Under the pieces are notes generated by a model. That model saw only the letters and a list, made by a program, of their open reading frames with translations. It made no database searches and was not told the origin of the DNA. A DNA stretch of 64,000 bases from Phallusia mammillata. Lineage: Eukaryota > Chordata > Ascidiacea > Phlebobranchia > Ascidiidae. Made by a program: the position numbers and the translations under genes. This document shows, in pieces, positions 50,059 to 61,904 of the stretch. The stretch spans positions 122,434 to 186,433 of the forward strand of contig QLIY01000233.1 in NCBI GenBank assembly GCA_003260075.1. The letters are read 5' to 3'. Each line of letters starts with the position of its first letter. Positions within the stretch are counted from its first letter, which is position 1.

Positions 50059-53000
50059 ATGTCACAAAATGATCTTGGAGATTGGTATAGAAGTATACCA
50101 CGAATAACTAGATACTGGTAAGAACAAGTAAATTGAAAGTTGCCTAATTATATAATTTGTTTTTGGAACTAGGTAATTTGGTGTTGCACCATTTTTCATT
50201 ACATATGTATCTGTCATTTTGGGGGTGGTACTAAATACCGCATGTGACCGCATGTGATTCCTCTTAAAGTACCCATGTTATGTGAAATGTAAGAATTCCA
50301 GCCCCATTAGGGGTAAAATAGACCAGATTCTAGATTGATTTTAATTTCAAACCTTCACCCAACCCTAATAGCTCTAACCGTAAGCGCTTTTAAAAGTCCG
50401 CAAAATTATTTTTTCGTAACAAGGCATATTTAAGTCCTTCACAGATTCCTGCCGTGTGATAACATGCGGTATACTATGCGGTCACATGCTGCCACATGCG
50501 GTAACATACGGCCACATGCTGTATTTAGTACCACCCCCCCCCCCACATGCTGCCACAAGCGGTAACATACGGCCACATGCGGTATTTAGTACCACCGTCA
50601 ATTTGGTATCACTGTCACCAACCAGTTTTTGTCTCGTCTTTAACACTTATCCTTTTGCATGTTACAAATTTTTTTTGCTTGATTGTTTACAGTAAATTGC
50701 CAAAAAAGGAACATGGCACATTGCATTTGCTCCAGAATCCAGATTAAAAGTTATATTTGCGAGAAGGATGTTTTTTGTCAAAATATTTGAGAAGAATTTT
50801 AAATTTTTGCACAAATTAATTGAGTTTTGATTTTGAAATGGATTTAATTTACCTTTAACTATAGTTTACCAATTGTGCAAGTTGTAAGTAACTGCTGCAA
50901 AACTCAGCAAAATGAATAATAACAGTTTATGCACAGAAGCTTTTTAAAGTTATACACAGAAGCTAGAAGCAAACCAGTTTTGCTCTATTGTGCTCATCGA
51001 TGCTCTACTAAAACATGCAACTTTTTTATTATTACAATCTTGGCCTAAAATTTAAATGCTTAAAGTCTATATCAACAAAGTAGCCCATAGCACATGATCA
51101 CTAGTTTTTCCAGGAACCACTCATTTAATTCAATTGTTATGGTGTACTTTTTACAATACAGGTTCACTGCAGCTGTTGCTGTTCCACTTGCTGGAAAATT
51201 CGGTTTACTTAACCCCATGTGGTTAATTTTGGATTATGCCAGTTTGGTTTCTGGTTTTCAGGTTTGTTATTTATTTTTTTGGTCAAATTGCAAAAAGCAA
51301 AAGTATGTTTATGTTTTGTAGATCTGGAGACCTGTATCAGCAGCAGTTTACTATCCTATAACACCTATGACTGGATTTCATTATTTGATTACTCTCTATT
51401 TTCTGTACAGCTATTCCACAAGGCTAGAAACAGGTATGTCCCATTTACAGAAATAAAAAATGTTGTAATGAAGCAAATGAACATATTAGGATGACATATT
51501 TTTGTAGAACTTAAGTTTCATGTTTATATTTGCAGGGATTTTCACTGGTCGACCTGCAGATTACGTCTTTATGCTGCTATTTAACTGGGCAACCACAGTT
51601 GTATCCTTGTTTGTTTTAACTGGTTGACTTCCTAAGTATTTTTTTACAAATAAAATGAACATTTTTTTACTTCGCTGCAAACTACAAACATTATCACTAG
51701 TTTATTACCATGCCAACATGTATAATAAAGTATTGTAAAATAATTTGCAAATGCTCTGAAATTGAAATTTCTTAACCATGGAGCTTTAGATACTTGCGCT
51801 TGCCCTTGGAATTCCGGTAAGTTGTATTGTCTGAGTGAAAAGTTTCTTGTGTTGTAATATAACACTGACATTTATTTTGACAGATCATATTTGAACTTCT
51901 TGTCTTAGCTGCTCTGTATATTTGGTGTCAAATCAACAGGGATCAAATTGTGTCATTTTGGTTTGGCACAAGATTTAAGGTTAGTTCCTGTTTTCTTTCT
52001 GCAAAATAGATAGGGCAAATGTAAACAATATCTATCTGTTTAAAAAGATTGTTGATTTTGAACTATCAGAAAATTAACTGTTGGTACACTTTTCTGTAGC
52101 AGTAACATTTTGGTTTAATTTTTGGTATGCTATTTAAATATCATTGATACTAAGACATTGTTGTGGTTTGGACACAATAAATTTGTTCATTTGTGGTTGT
52201 GTGCTTTCAAACTACTTACCATTAAAAGAAAACATTTATTGGACTATAACCATCAATCTTTAAAGCACAAAGTCTGCTCGTGTGGGATACTTTTCAGTAC
52301 AGATGAGTTTTTCTTATGAAATAATATGCTTGAGAATCATATAACTTGGATGCAGTTAAATAGAACATGAAATTTAAAAGTATGCAATTATGCAGATTGG
52401 TCTGTAACGGTTTTTTCACTGTATTTTTTGTGAGTGGTTTATGTATTTTATTCATCTATAATATTAACATGGTTTGTGTTTTATTTGTTAGGCCGCTTAT
52501 CTACCATGGGTGTTGTTTGCTTTTAACCTCATTATCAGAGGAGGGTGAGTTTTTGCTTTGAAATTTAAAACATTTTCACACAATGATTTGTAGTTTACAG
52601 TAAATGTTTTTTACGTGTTTGTGCAGAGGAATGCATGAATTGTTGGGAATTTTTGTCGGTCACCTTTACTTTTTCCTCAAGTTTAAATATCCAATCGATT
52701 TTGGTGGAATGTCACTTCTTGAGACTCCTCGGTTTTTGTAAGTATTAAATATGAGACAGAAAAGCTTAACTGAATACCAACTTAATGCTTCTTTTTTTTG
52801 GAACTTTTTATGGCAAATAGATGCATGTAATCATTACTTCTAACATGTTAATGTGAGCATAACATGAGTGTATTTTAAACAATATATGTGCTCATTCTAG
52901 CTAACTCAGATTACTGTGAACTCACACTATGTATATCACTACAATAGATAATTTAGCATTCATAGGCACCAACCACTTGTATGCCAGGCAAACCCTGACA

Positions 53001-54131
53001 AAAACTTTGGGTATGCCGCATACCCGAGAATCGTACAAACGTTAGTCATGCGTTATGTGCTTTTTAGAATTAACAAACACGATTGACTGTAATAGCGAGA
53101 AGCGTTGAAATTGATATGGTAAAAAGCATGTTGTTGTGAAAACAGACACAGGAACTGGAAGTTATAAGTTGCCGCCCATGGTATTACGTATACTACATTC
53201 TGAGAATACAGTCCTATCCTTGTTTTTTAACTACCTCTACCGCAAGGACAACGCCTGACTAATCAACTAAAAAAAACTTGCCAACGCGTATTGTTACTTC
53301 AAACGCGGTACATCAACCCCCCCCCCCTGAGCATAACATGAGTGTATTTTAAACAATATATGTGCTCATTCTAGCAAACTCAGATTACTATGAACTCACA
53401 CTATGTAATTATAACTCTACAATAGATAATTTAGCATTCATGGCACCCAACACTTGTATGCTAGACAAACCTAGACAAAAACTTTGGGTATGCCGCATAC
53501 CCGAGAATCGGACAAACGTTTGTCATGTGTTATATGCTTTTTAGGAATATTTCTGTTCAATACTGTTCCCTGACAAACACGATTGACTTTAATAGCGAGA
53601 AGTGTTGAACTTGATATGAAAAGCATGTTGTTGTGAAAACAGGCACAGGAACTGGAAGTTATAAGTTGCCGCCCATGTTATTACGTATACTACATTCTGA
53701 GAATACAGTCCTATCCTTGTTTTTTAACTGCCTCTACCGCAAGGACAACGCCTGACTAATCAACTAAAAAAACCTTCCCAACGCGTATTGTTACTTCAAA
53801 CACGGTACATCAAACGTTAGAGCAGAACGCCTACGAAACTTGACTTGTTGGACCTGCTAAATTTGTGTTATGTATCATTTAAAAGCCAAGCAATGACTTT
53901 CTTTTATTTACCGAATTCGTCTTTGTTGCATGCATAAATAACTTTAAATGTTTTGATCCTAGTCTACATGCATAAAGTCTTGTTCTTTTGCAAAGATTTC
54001 ACTATTTTCCCAACACGAGAACTGGCGTCAGCGGTTTTGGAACAGCTCCTCAACCAAGACGACGAGACAACAATGACGGAGGTGGCGGGGCCCATGCATG
54101 GGGCCAAGGGCAGGCTTTAGGGGGCAACTAA
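50059..54131 (+). CDS. DERL1: Derlin-1, ER-associated degradation protein, nine exons
   Basis: Nine exons (50059-50117, 51162-51261, 51322-51433, 51536-51600, 51790-51816, 51884-51979, 52492-52544, 52627-52737, 53996-54131) encode 252 residues; human DERL1 has 251. Derlins are inactive rhomboid-fold proteins that help retrotranslocate misfolded proteins from the ER to p97. The start MSQNDLGDWYRSIPRITRYW, the WR motif in IWRPVSAAVYYPI, RPADYVFMLLFNW, NRDQIVSFWFGTRFKAAYLPW and ELLGIFVGHLYFFLKFKYP are all family hallmarks across the membrane segments. The C-terminus has the p97-binding SHP-type motif GFGTAPQPRRR followed by a Gly-rich stretch and AWGQGQAL. Exon 5 is only 27 bases. Intron 8 carries two diverged copies of a ~470-base segment joined by a C run. 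A stop at 54129-54131 follows GGN. Confidence 0.95.
52855..53820 (+). repeat. Two diverged ~470-base copies in Derlin-1 intron 8, joined by poly-C
   Basis: The first copy (about 52855-53326) and second (about 53338-53820) both start GAGCATAACATGAGTG and run in parallel with many small indels and substitutions. They are separated by an 11-base C run (53327-53337). The divergence is at the level expected between alleles of a very polymorphic species, or of an older tandem repeat. Confidence 0.7.
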
Positions 54132-55690
54132 ACAAATGGATACAACCTGAGTTCATTTTAAATGTGGCAATATAACATATTCAAAGATTTTATTTGCATA
54201 GTGTATGTACATTGCAAACTCAGTGCGTTGACGAACAAAACTAGAGTTAATTTCAAGTCGCTGTAAATCGCCTATTCGCAGCTTGTTTGGTCAACTTGTG
54301 CGAGGCAAAGATGTGTTAAAACAATATATATTAAAGCGATCGTTTGAATATGTTTAAGGCCCGTGCTTTTGTGTTTCAGTAAAGATTTAAAACCTTTGCA
54401 TTACCTTACTGTAACAAACTAGTTAAAATCACTTGTTACAACACCTTTCCAGGTCAAATAATTCTACATTTCAAGGTGAAAACTATAGCCTTGACTTTTT
54501 GTCTTATAAACCGAAGTGACCAGTGTGTGATGCACGGTTCCGATTTTTTTCGTTGTTGTTCGATTGTGAATAAACTAGCTGCTGGTTGCGTTTCTTAATC
54601 TTTTTAAATAGTTTGTTTTCGCGGGAGGAGGGTTGATGTTGTTTTGAAATTATTACAACAAATAAAACTGTGTGATCACTTTCAAACACCGATCAATTTA
54701 CATAATTGAGCGGGTAAATTACCAGAATATGGGTACATTTCTTCCTGCAGCCCGCGGTTGTCAAAGGTTAAAGCGTGTAGAGTTTTAGTGGAATTAACTT
54801 AACACGATTTTTTATATTGTTATACTTTCTATAGCCTTCGCGCTTGGTTCTAACCTAAAAGTAACCAGTGTTTTAACCGTTTGCTCCCCTTTGGAACACT
54901 TCGTCATGTCTAGATTAACCCCCTTCTTTGTCAAAAAAGCAAACATTTTACATTCAACAACAAAAAATTCGTGCTTTATTATATAATGCGGCGAACCGGC
55001 TAAAGTGAGGTATATGCATCCAGCTGGGTGCCTCCTCCTCAGTAACGTTGTTCAAGCTGTCATTTAAAGTTTGTGGAACAGCTTGTGTAACTTGTTGGCC
55101 TGTGCGGTATATATTCATGTTGTGAAGATCTGTTAAAAGTCTGTGAAATACACGATTTCCAGCTTTCATTTCATTCAAAATCTGATGTCGTACTGCAATG
55201 CTGAATGTAGGCTAATTGTTCCACGCTCGTTGATTATTAAATAATCCATGTTTCGTGTTACATTCAAGAAACCGATGAAAAAAAGCGCACAAAACGTTTT
55301 TGTATCTGGATGTGCATCTTGTCCAAAACTTGGCTGATGATCCAAGAAAAGAAACACGCGGCATTAATTATGCGCCAGCGCAACGCGGTTATATATGAGG
55401 CTCATTTGTATAAAACTAATCACATTCAAATTTAGCTAAATCAGAACAACAATATCATTTTTATTTAAATTTAGTTAAATCAAAACGAAAGGTTTCTCAT
55501 TACGATATAGCTAAATCACAAGGGGAATGCCATTTCGATTTAGTTAATAATAAATAGAGTGTATAGGTATATACGGCCTTGCCTAAAAAATATTGCTCGG
55601 TAATTGTTGGAAGCCAGCATGTAATATAAGTTGGTTATAAAGTTTATTTGGATTTCCAATTTGTACGCTTCCCTGTTAAAGCACATAGCC
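54132..55690. other. Derlin-1 3' flank and spacer
   Basis: AT-rich sequence with AATAAA near 54569 that may end Derlin-1 transcripts. A minus-strand open segment at 54954-55192 is listed separately. Nothing else stands out. Confidence 0.45.
54954..55192 (-). CDS. Possible terminal exon, unrecognised
   Basis: Read from a TTGCAG acceptor at 55193, this is open for 78 codons plus a split one to TGA. The translation looks protein-like (HQILNEMKAGNRVFHRLLTD, then DLHNMNIYRTGQQV, an acidic VTEEEAP patch, and a CC end). The phase (1) matches the donor phase of another minus-strand candidate at 61829-61904. I do not recognise a family. Confidence 0.25.
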
Positions 55691-55695
55691 TATGC

Positions 55696-56093
55696 CAGTG
55701 GTGGCCAAACTACGGCCCGCGGGCCGCATCCGGCCCCCAGTCCTGTTTCANCACAATCGTAATGTTTTTGGCTTGTCTGTGATGTCAGATTTGGATCCTT
55801 GTTATGCGCAATTTTGCATAACTAGCTAAAATCCTGCAATGAACTTTCGTTTTTCTATTTACACATTCAGAAAAGTTTGAGAAAAACTGGGTTAACGCAA
55901 CCTAAATTAGTTTTATCAGGGATTGTGTATCATAAAATATGGCAACCCTAACATAGCCTTTATGTGCTCTTTTTCACATCCCTTTGGCCTACTAGCCTAC
56001 TTTGTAAGAAATCAGGAACTCACTTAATCCGGCCCTCCAGTGGCAAGACAGTTGCAAATTTGGCCCTCTGGTAAAAAAGTTTGGCCACCCCTG
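55696..56093. mobile_element. hAT-type MITE (CAGTGGTGGCCAAAC ends)
   Basis: The ends CAGTGGTGGCCAAACTACGG and GTTTGGCCACCCCTG are inverted, with a perfect duplication GCCTATGC (55688-55695 and 56094-56101). A single N is at 55751, inside the element. Confidence 0.9.
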
Positions 56094-56379
56094 GCCTATG
56101 CTGTCGCGCTGTAACACAAAGCCAAGGCAGATGTTCTCAAAACCGATTGTCTTAATTGCTCCCATTCTAGTATAAGTGCACAATTATCCACATTGCCAAA
56201 TTTAAGACGTTTCGTGTCTGGCATATCACTTAAGTATACTTGAAAAATTTAGTATTATGAAGTGGATTTGGCCATGGGCGTCGGCATAGGGACAAGAGGG
56301 GACACTTGCTTTCCCTTGGAAGTACCACAAAACTACAACATTTTCTTAAAAAAACGTAATGACTGAAAAATGATAATGC

Positions 56380-57420
56380 TCTATAAGAAGGGAAGTTGAC
56401 ATAGTCACGGCAAATGTATAAACTAGCGAGTTTAACTATATGTTGTTTCCATAGCCTCTGCCGTTTCCGCTTTTTAAACGGACAGAATGGTTCATAGTTG
56501 CGTGGCTGTGCAGGGATTTTTCATCGTTGACACAAATCTACTACATATATTTTATGCCATGTATATATTTATCACAAGGTCATTCTAATCCCATCTCGGT
56601 CGTTTGTGTTTCCCTGAGCAAGAAACTTAAGCGGCACTGCTCCAACCCAGTGGTTTCCAATGGGTTGAACTAAATTAAAGTCACCAACTGCCTAAAATGG
56701 AAAAAATCTAATAAAAAATGATCATCGGACTTGCAATAAAACAGGCGGCTCGACGGCGGACTCATTGTGAGCATAACGCATTCAGGCGTTGCCCGCCCAC
56801 CGAAGATAAAAATCAAACAAACAAACAAATTTACGTGATATAGTAATCTCTCCCTGCAAGTGTGTATTTGTCAAAATTTGACTTTTGCATATGTGCAAAA
56901 CCCAGATTGGCCATCACTGATTTTCGAGATGAGAGTGTAACCTGCAGGTATTCGGGTTCCAGGGATGTTGTTGTTAATGCCGTAGCGTGGGTTTCCTGGA
57001 GAAAAGCGATATCGACTTGGTGTTAATGTTGTATTTTCCCAAGATATTCACGTTTCGACATCAAACTTTCGTTGACGTTAAGTGAAACGATCTCTGTCTG
57101 TTTGCATATAGTTCAAAAATCGACCCCCACCCTTTTCCCTAACACGGATGGTTAGCCTGTAGAGTCCCTAGGACTGGTTCCACCATCGTTTACCCCCAGT
57201 AATTCCCCCCCCCCCCTTCGAGATGAGAGTGTAACCTGCAGGTATTCGGGTTCCAGGGATGTTGCTGTTAATGCCGCCCCCCCCCCCAAGAAGGGAAGTT
57301 GACATAGTCACGGCAAATGTATAAACTAGCGAGTTAAACTTTATGTTGTTTCCATAGCCTCTGCCGTTTCCGCTTTTTAAACGGACAAAATGGTTCATAG
57401 TTGCGTGGTCCCCCCCCCCC
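56380..57420. repeat. Segments repeated across poly-C joints
   Basis: AAGAAGGGAAGTTGACATAG, with about 110 following bases, occurs at 56386 and again after a C run (57277-57287). TTCGAGATGAGAGTGTAACC occurs at 56923 and again after a C run (57205-57216). A further C run ends at 57420. The order of pieces here is not reliable. Confidence 0.65.
56570..56826 (+). mobile_element. SINE-like retroposed element with (CAAA)n tail
   Basis: The segment contains TTTCCCTGAGCAAGAAACTTAA and GGCGGCTCGACGGCGGACTC blocks and ends AAGATAAAAATCAAACAAACAAACAAA. The simple-sequence tail and the block structure suggest a short interspersed element. The 5' boundary is uncertain. Confidence 0.5.
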
Positions 57421-57758
57421 TGGTGAGGTCCCGCCACGAAATGCTTCTTAATCCGTGTAGCTGCAGCGCGTTTAACTATGATCCACCAATTGTGCCATTC
57501 ACTATTTTGCGTCTCATAACGTTTCAACGTTGCGCAGCAGCTATCTCCGGCAAAGTGAATATTTTAGTGCAATTGTGTTACTACGATTTTTTCACCGAAA
57601 TAAACTCAACAACTCAAGTTGTACTATGCGGTAAGCCTATCAAAAAATATAATTACCTGACATCAAGAACACGTAAAATGTGTTGTAAAAACGTTGTAAA
57701 AACGTTGTAAAATCGAAAAGCTCCGCCCAGTTTATTTTATTTCAACACAAAACACATG

Positions 57759-58397
57759 TTTAACAAAAATGTCGTTCAACTGGTGTTAATGTTAAACAAA
57801 AATACTAGTTGTTTCTATCCATAACTTAACACCAGTTGAACGACATTTTTGTTAAATATGCAACCTGGTGGACGAAAACGCCTGTACAGCATTTTCTATT
57901 ATCAGAAGAGATTATAATGAAGCGAGTCTATCAGCGGTCAGAAGGTATGTCAAGGCAGTCGATATCGGTACCTTCAAAAAAGAATATGGCCACATCAGAT
58001 TTGGATAGACTACATTACGAACTTAGGCTCAATCGCTCCTAGGGGACAGCTCGATGTACCAACGGTTTGAAAAGGAATCCACCCAAGACGCCCGACCAAT
58101 CCATCAAATTTCGGACATTAGTGCCGCTTCATCGTTTTGCAACGGACGCTACTCTTTTCGGATGGCCTTTGTTATAATATAATTATTTTTCATGGTATCA
58201 CGCTGTTCTTGCGCCTTTCGCTTGTTGCTTGCATTCGTCATTCATTGCTCTGAAGAAGTCCTACCGTTCTGGTGGACGAAACGTCAGCGAAAATACAAGT
58301 TATGGATAGAAACAACTAGTATTTTTGTTTAACATTAACACCAGTTGAACGACATTTTTGTTAAATATGCAACCTGGTGGACGAAAACGCCTGTACA
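57759..58397 (+). mobile_element. Penelope-like retroelement remnant with inverted and direct terminal copies
   Basis: A terminal segment at 58299-58397 occurs again as a direct partial copy (57826-57894) and as an inverted partial copy (57759-57825). This creates a perfect 31-base inverted repeat (57759-57789 with 57826-57856). Between them lies a 68-codon open frame (57836-58042) of unknown nature and no reverse transcriptase. Just before the right copy is CTGAAGAAGTCC...GGACGAAAC (58250-58282), the kind of sequence found at Penelope-like element ends. The inverted plus direct partial terminal arrangement also fits that class. Confidence 0.5.
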
Positions 58398-59248
58398 ACA
58401 AAACACATGAGTAAGAAAATGTTTTTTTCCTATTTTTGTTTTTGTGTTAATGCGAAAATTCAAAAGTTCCAATGTCTGTTTAGTTGCGACAAATCCAAAC
58501 TTCGCTCCCAATCCTAACTATTAAGCACGTCACCAGTCGGTGGAATCCCTCTGGGGGCAACCATCATCTTCGGAGCGGAGAAAACTAAAGAAAAAAGGAA
58601 GACAGGTTACTTTTAGGTGGGACGCTTTTTTCAATCACTTTTTTCACACTAAAACTAAATACTGGTTAGTCATTCCAAAAACAAAACAATATGCTACAGC
58701 GGTGTAAGCATACACTCAGTGGGTTACGATACAAAAACATGATTCAGAAAAAAGAAAAACAGGCACGTGAACGCTACAATCGTGATCGAGGCACGAAAGA
58801 TTAGCACCAATTAAGGGCGAATTCAGAAATTCTTTCTAGGGAGCGATTTTGACCCAAAACTAGATTTTGACGTTTTATGCCGTATTTAAATTTTATATGT
58901 CGCAAAATTTAGAATGGAAATAGATTGTTACACTACAAAGTCAAATGCGAATTTTATGTTTAGTAAACGTAATAATAATATGTCCCAGTGGTACCCAACC
59001 AGGGGGGAAGACCTCACTAGGGGGAAGGGGGGGGGGATATTTAAATTTTATATGTCGCAAAATTTAGAATGGAAATAGATTGTTATACTACAAAGTCAAA
59101 TGCGAATTTTATGTTTAGTAAACGTAATAATAGTATGTCCCAGTGGTACCCAACCAGGGGGGAAGACCTCACTAGGGGGAAATTTTGTAATTTGTATAGA
59201 GGGGAATTTGTGTCACAATATTAATCTCTTACTGGTTGTCTGTGCTAT

Positions 59249-59317
<69 letters not shown>

Positions 59318-59745
59318 TGCCAGGTCATCAAAAACTTTGGGGACCTTAAATTTTAAATCATTGCTCGCCCATATTGCTCCTTAAACAGATTTGAGCACTT
59401 TATTCTGTCCGAAATGCACATACACTTCCACCTTAAACGTCCAATGTTGTTGGAATCCCGAATTATAACATTTATTCACAACATTGGAGATTAAAGAGAA
59501 GTGATGTACCGAATCGGCTAAATTTCGATTCGGCCAAAACCGAATATGGGGGGGGGGTACTGCCAGGTCGCAAAAACTTTGGGGACCTTAACTTTTGAGC
59601 CATTGCTCGCCCATTCAATTGCTCCTTACAGATTTGAGCACTTAATTTATTCTGTCCGAAATTCACAAACACTTCCAACTTTAACGTCCAACGTTGTTGG
59701 AATCCCGAATTATAACATTTTAGTCACCACATTGGGGATTAAAGA
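58398..59745. other. Repeat-rich spacer with poly-G joint
   Basis: ATATTTAAATTTTATATGTC, with about 100 following bases, occurs near 58880 and again at 59038 after a G run. A MITE-like end CAGTGGTACCCAACC occurs at 58985 and 59141. ACTGCCAGGTC, followed by AAAACTTTGGGGACCTTAA, occurs near 59316 and 59560. No gene is seen. Confidence 0.5.
59249..59314. repeat. 66-base poly-G run
   Basis: An unbroken G run. Sequence to its right recurs near 59552 after another, shorter G run, so it marks a joint as the C runs do. Confidence 0.9.
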
Positions 59746-60060
59746 GTAGTGATGTACCGAATCGGCTGAATTTCGATTCGGCCGAAACCGAATATTCGGC
59801 GGTTTTGCCGAATAAATTCGGCCGAATCAACCGAATCATTTATGACGTCACGCGAAGTCGTACGCTACGCGTTTGACGTGAAAAAATGTTTATCTACCAG
59901 GCAGCCAGTGCAAAATAGTTGTGTTTCGTCCTTATTTCAGTTCTGTGGGGTTTNTAAGCAGAAAAGGCACAGATTCGGTTTCGACCGAATCGCAAAAAAT
60001 TATTCGTCCGAAACCGAATCTTTGCGAAAATGGCCGAATAAAAATATTCGGTACATCTCT
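59746..60060. mobile_element. MITE with CGAATATTCGG-rich ends
   Basis: The ends AGTGATGTACCGAATCGG and ATTCGGTACATCTCT are imperfect inverted repeats, with octamers ATTAAAGA and ATTAAAGT on either side (7 of 8). An N at 59954 replaces about 150 bases that a related copy retains at 60575-60722. The related copy ends near 60884. Confidence 0.65.
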
Positions 60061-61480
60061 ATTAAAGTGTCTAAAAAAACAACGACGAAACAACCACAAA
60101 GCCTTTTGTCGCTATTTGACAGGCAAACACTTAATCATTTCTCCAGTCACTGTAAATTAAAAGACTTTGTCATTTTTCTAGCCTTATCTAAGCTAACGCA
60201 GGTCCGCTTCTTCTTTTGCTCCTGCTTGTTTAAACGTTAACATAAAAATGGCAATTTTCCCCAAAATCTCGGCATATAAATGCAAGAGTGAGGGGATTCC
60301 CGAGCGCTGTGAGCGGTCAAGAGGAGCTCGGAGCCATTTTAGAGCGCGACGTATATTCTGTGTCTATGACGTATGGGGCTAGTTTTCTAGGGCAGGGGTC
60401 CGCAAATAGTGGGAGACCTTCCAGTCTGAGTCGCAATATATTTTAAATTTTCCATGAATATAAGCATCGCATCTATAGTATTAATGGGGGGGGGGATGAA
60501 AACATAAGTTTATCTATACCAGGCAATTAGTGCAGAATAGTTGTATTTCGTCCTCATTTCAGTTCTGAAGTGTTTAAAATTGCCGCAAGCATGATTGCCA
60601 ACCTGCCAATTTATTGCTGATTTTTTGTCTACAGCAGGAAAAACGATGATGTGTTACAAAATATAAAACTTTACGCGATTTTTGTTATGGTGTAGTTGGA
60701 AAGATTGCGTGGTACCTTACTAAGCAGAAAAGGCACATTTAACGCTTTAAATGTGTGTTCGTAAAAGATTCGGTTTTGACCGAATCACAACAAATTATTC
60801 GTCCGAAACCGAATCTTTGCGAAATTGGCCGATTCAGCCGAATAAACTCGGCAAGCCGAATATTCGGTACATCTCTGTTAAAGAGTCTAAATAACAACAA
60901 CGAAATAACTATAAAGCCTTTTGTCGCCATTTGACAGGCATTTTGGATTTTTAATAGGTGTTGGTTTGAACACTATGGGTCCCCGTCCCTGACGTGTTTT
61001 GCTCGTTGGATAAGACTTGTCTTGTACGGCTGCGCGCGTTAAAATTAAAACGCTAAATAATAAACCGACATATATAAATCCGGATCAGGTATTAAAATAA
61101 AATTCGGCGATCGCACTTCAAACTTCGCCGATCTAAATTTTAAAGTTTGCAAAAGTGAAATTCAATTGACTTAATAAGTGTGTGTTTGATGAAGGCAACG
61201 CTAGAATGTTGCTCAGTTCCAACTTCTATGTGCATCGCCTAATTGGCTGGATAATTTTTGTTTAAGTGTTGAAATCAAATTAACTTAAATCTCGGCGAAA
61301 ACTTAAATCTCGGTCAGCGGAATTAAAAATCCTGATCGCATATAGCCTATGTCGATTTGAACAATATCTTGCGATTTAAACTTGTGCATACATTTCCCTT
61401 ACAGGCCACTCTTAGTTATCGGGTAATGTTTCTTGCAAGACAGGGTTTATGTAATTGCATCAGCAATTCTTTTGTTTCGA
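60061..61480. other. Repeat remnants, no gene seen
   Basis: It contains the second CGAATATTCGG-family copy (right end about 60880) and a possible CAGGGGTCCGC / CCCGTCCCTG element (about 60394-60991) without a matching target duplication. No protein-coding signal was recognised. Confidence 0.4.
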
Positions 61481-61481
61481 C

Positions 61482-61660
61482 TAATGGTGGGATTCAGTCA
61501 GTTCGCACCGGTTCTATAGAACCGTCTCACGAAATTTTATGAGATCAGCGAACCGCTTAGCATTACTGGTTACTGTCAATGGACTTTTTGTAACAGAACC
61601 GGCTAAAAAATATGCCTTTTGTGATAGAACCGGCTGACAAAAAAATTGAACCCACCACTG
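61482..61660. mobile_element. MITE family with GGTTCTATAGAACC palindrome, copy 3
   Basis: This shorter copy, from TAATGGTGGGATTCAG to CCCACCACTG, is flanked by a perfect GTTTCGAC duplication (61474-61481 and 61661-61668). It has one head palindrome, against three in the copy at 2493. Confidence 0.85.
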
Positions 61661-61828
61661 GTTTCGACGTATTAGACCACAACTACAACATGTTGAGCTA
61701 TAGGCTAATGATCTTTTACTTTATAGGAATGGATAACAATCCTCTTACATACAAAGATCTCCATATTTAGTAGAATGATATCTGAAAACAAAGTACCCGA
61801 ATCTTGAGTCATTTTAAGATTTAATTAC

Positions 61829-61904
61829 CTCTATTACTCGGGTTGTAGTTTTCTGCTCGGATATTGTCTGTTGCAATCCTATCTCTTTCGCCCAATGCCA
61901 CCAT
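61829..61904 (-). CDS. Possible internal exon, unrecognised
   Basis: A 76-base minus-strand segment sits between a CATTTCAG acceptor and a GAG/GTAATT donor. One frame gives MVALGERDRIATDNIRAENY and ends PSNR plus one base, phase 1. A second frame is also open. The phase matches the candidate terminal exon at 54954-55192, but 6.6 kb of repeats lie between. Confidence 0.28.

Noticed and set aside
59100-59384. Open frame encoding a long poly-glycine protein
   Set aside because: It exists only because of the 66-base G run, which I consider an assembly joint.
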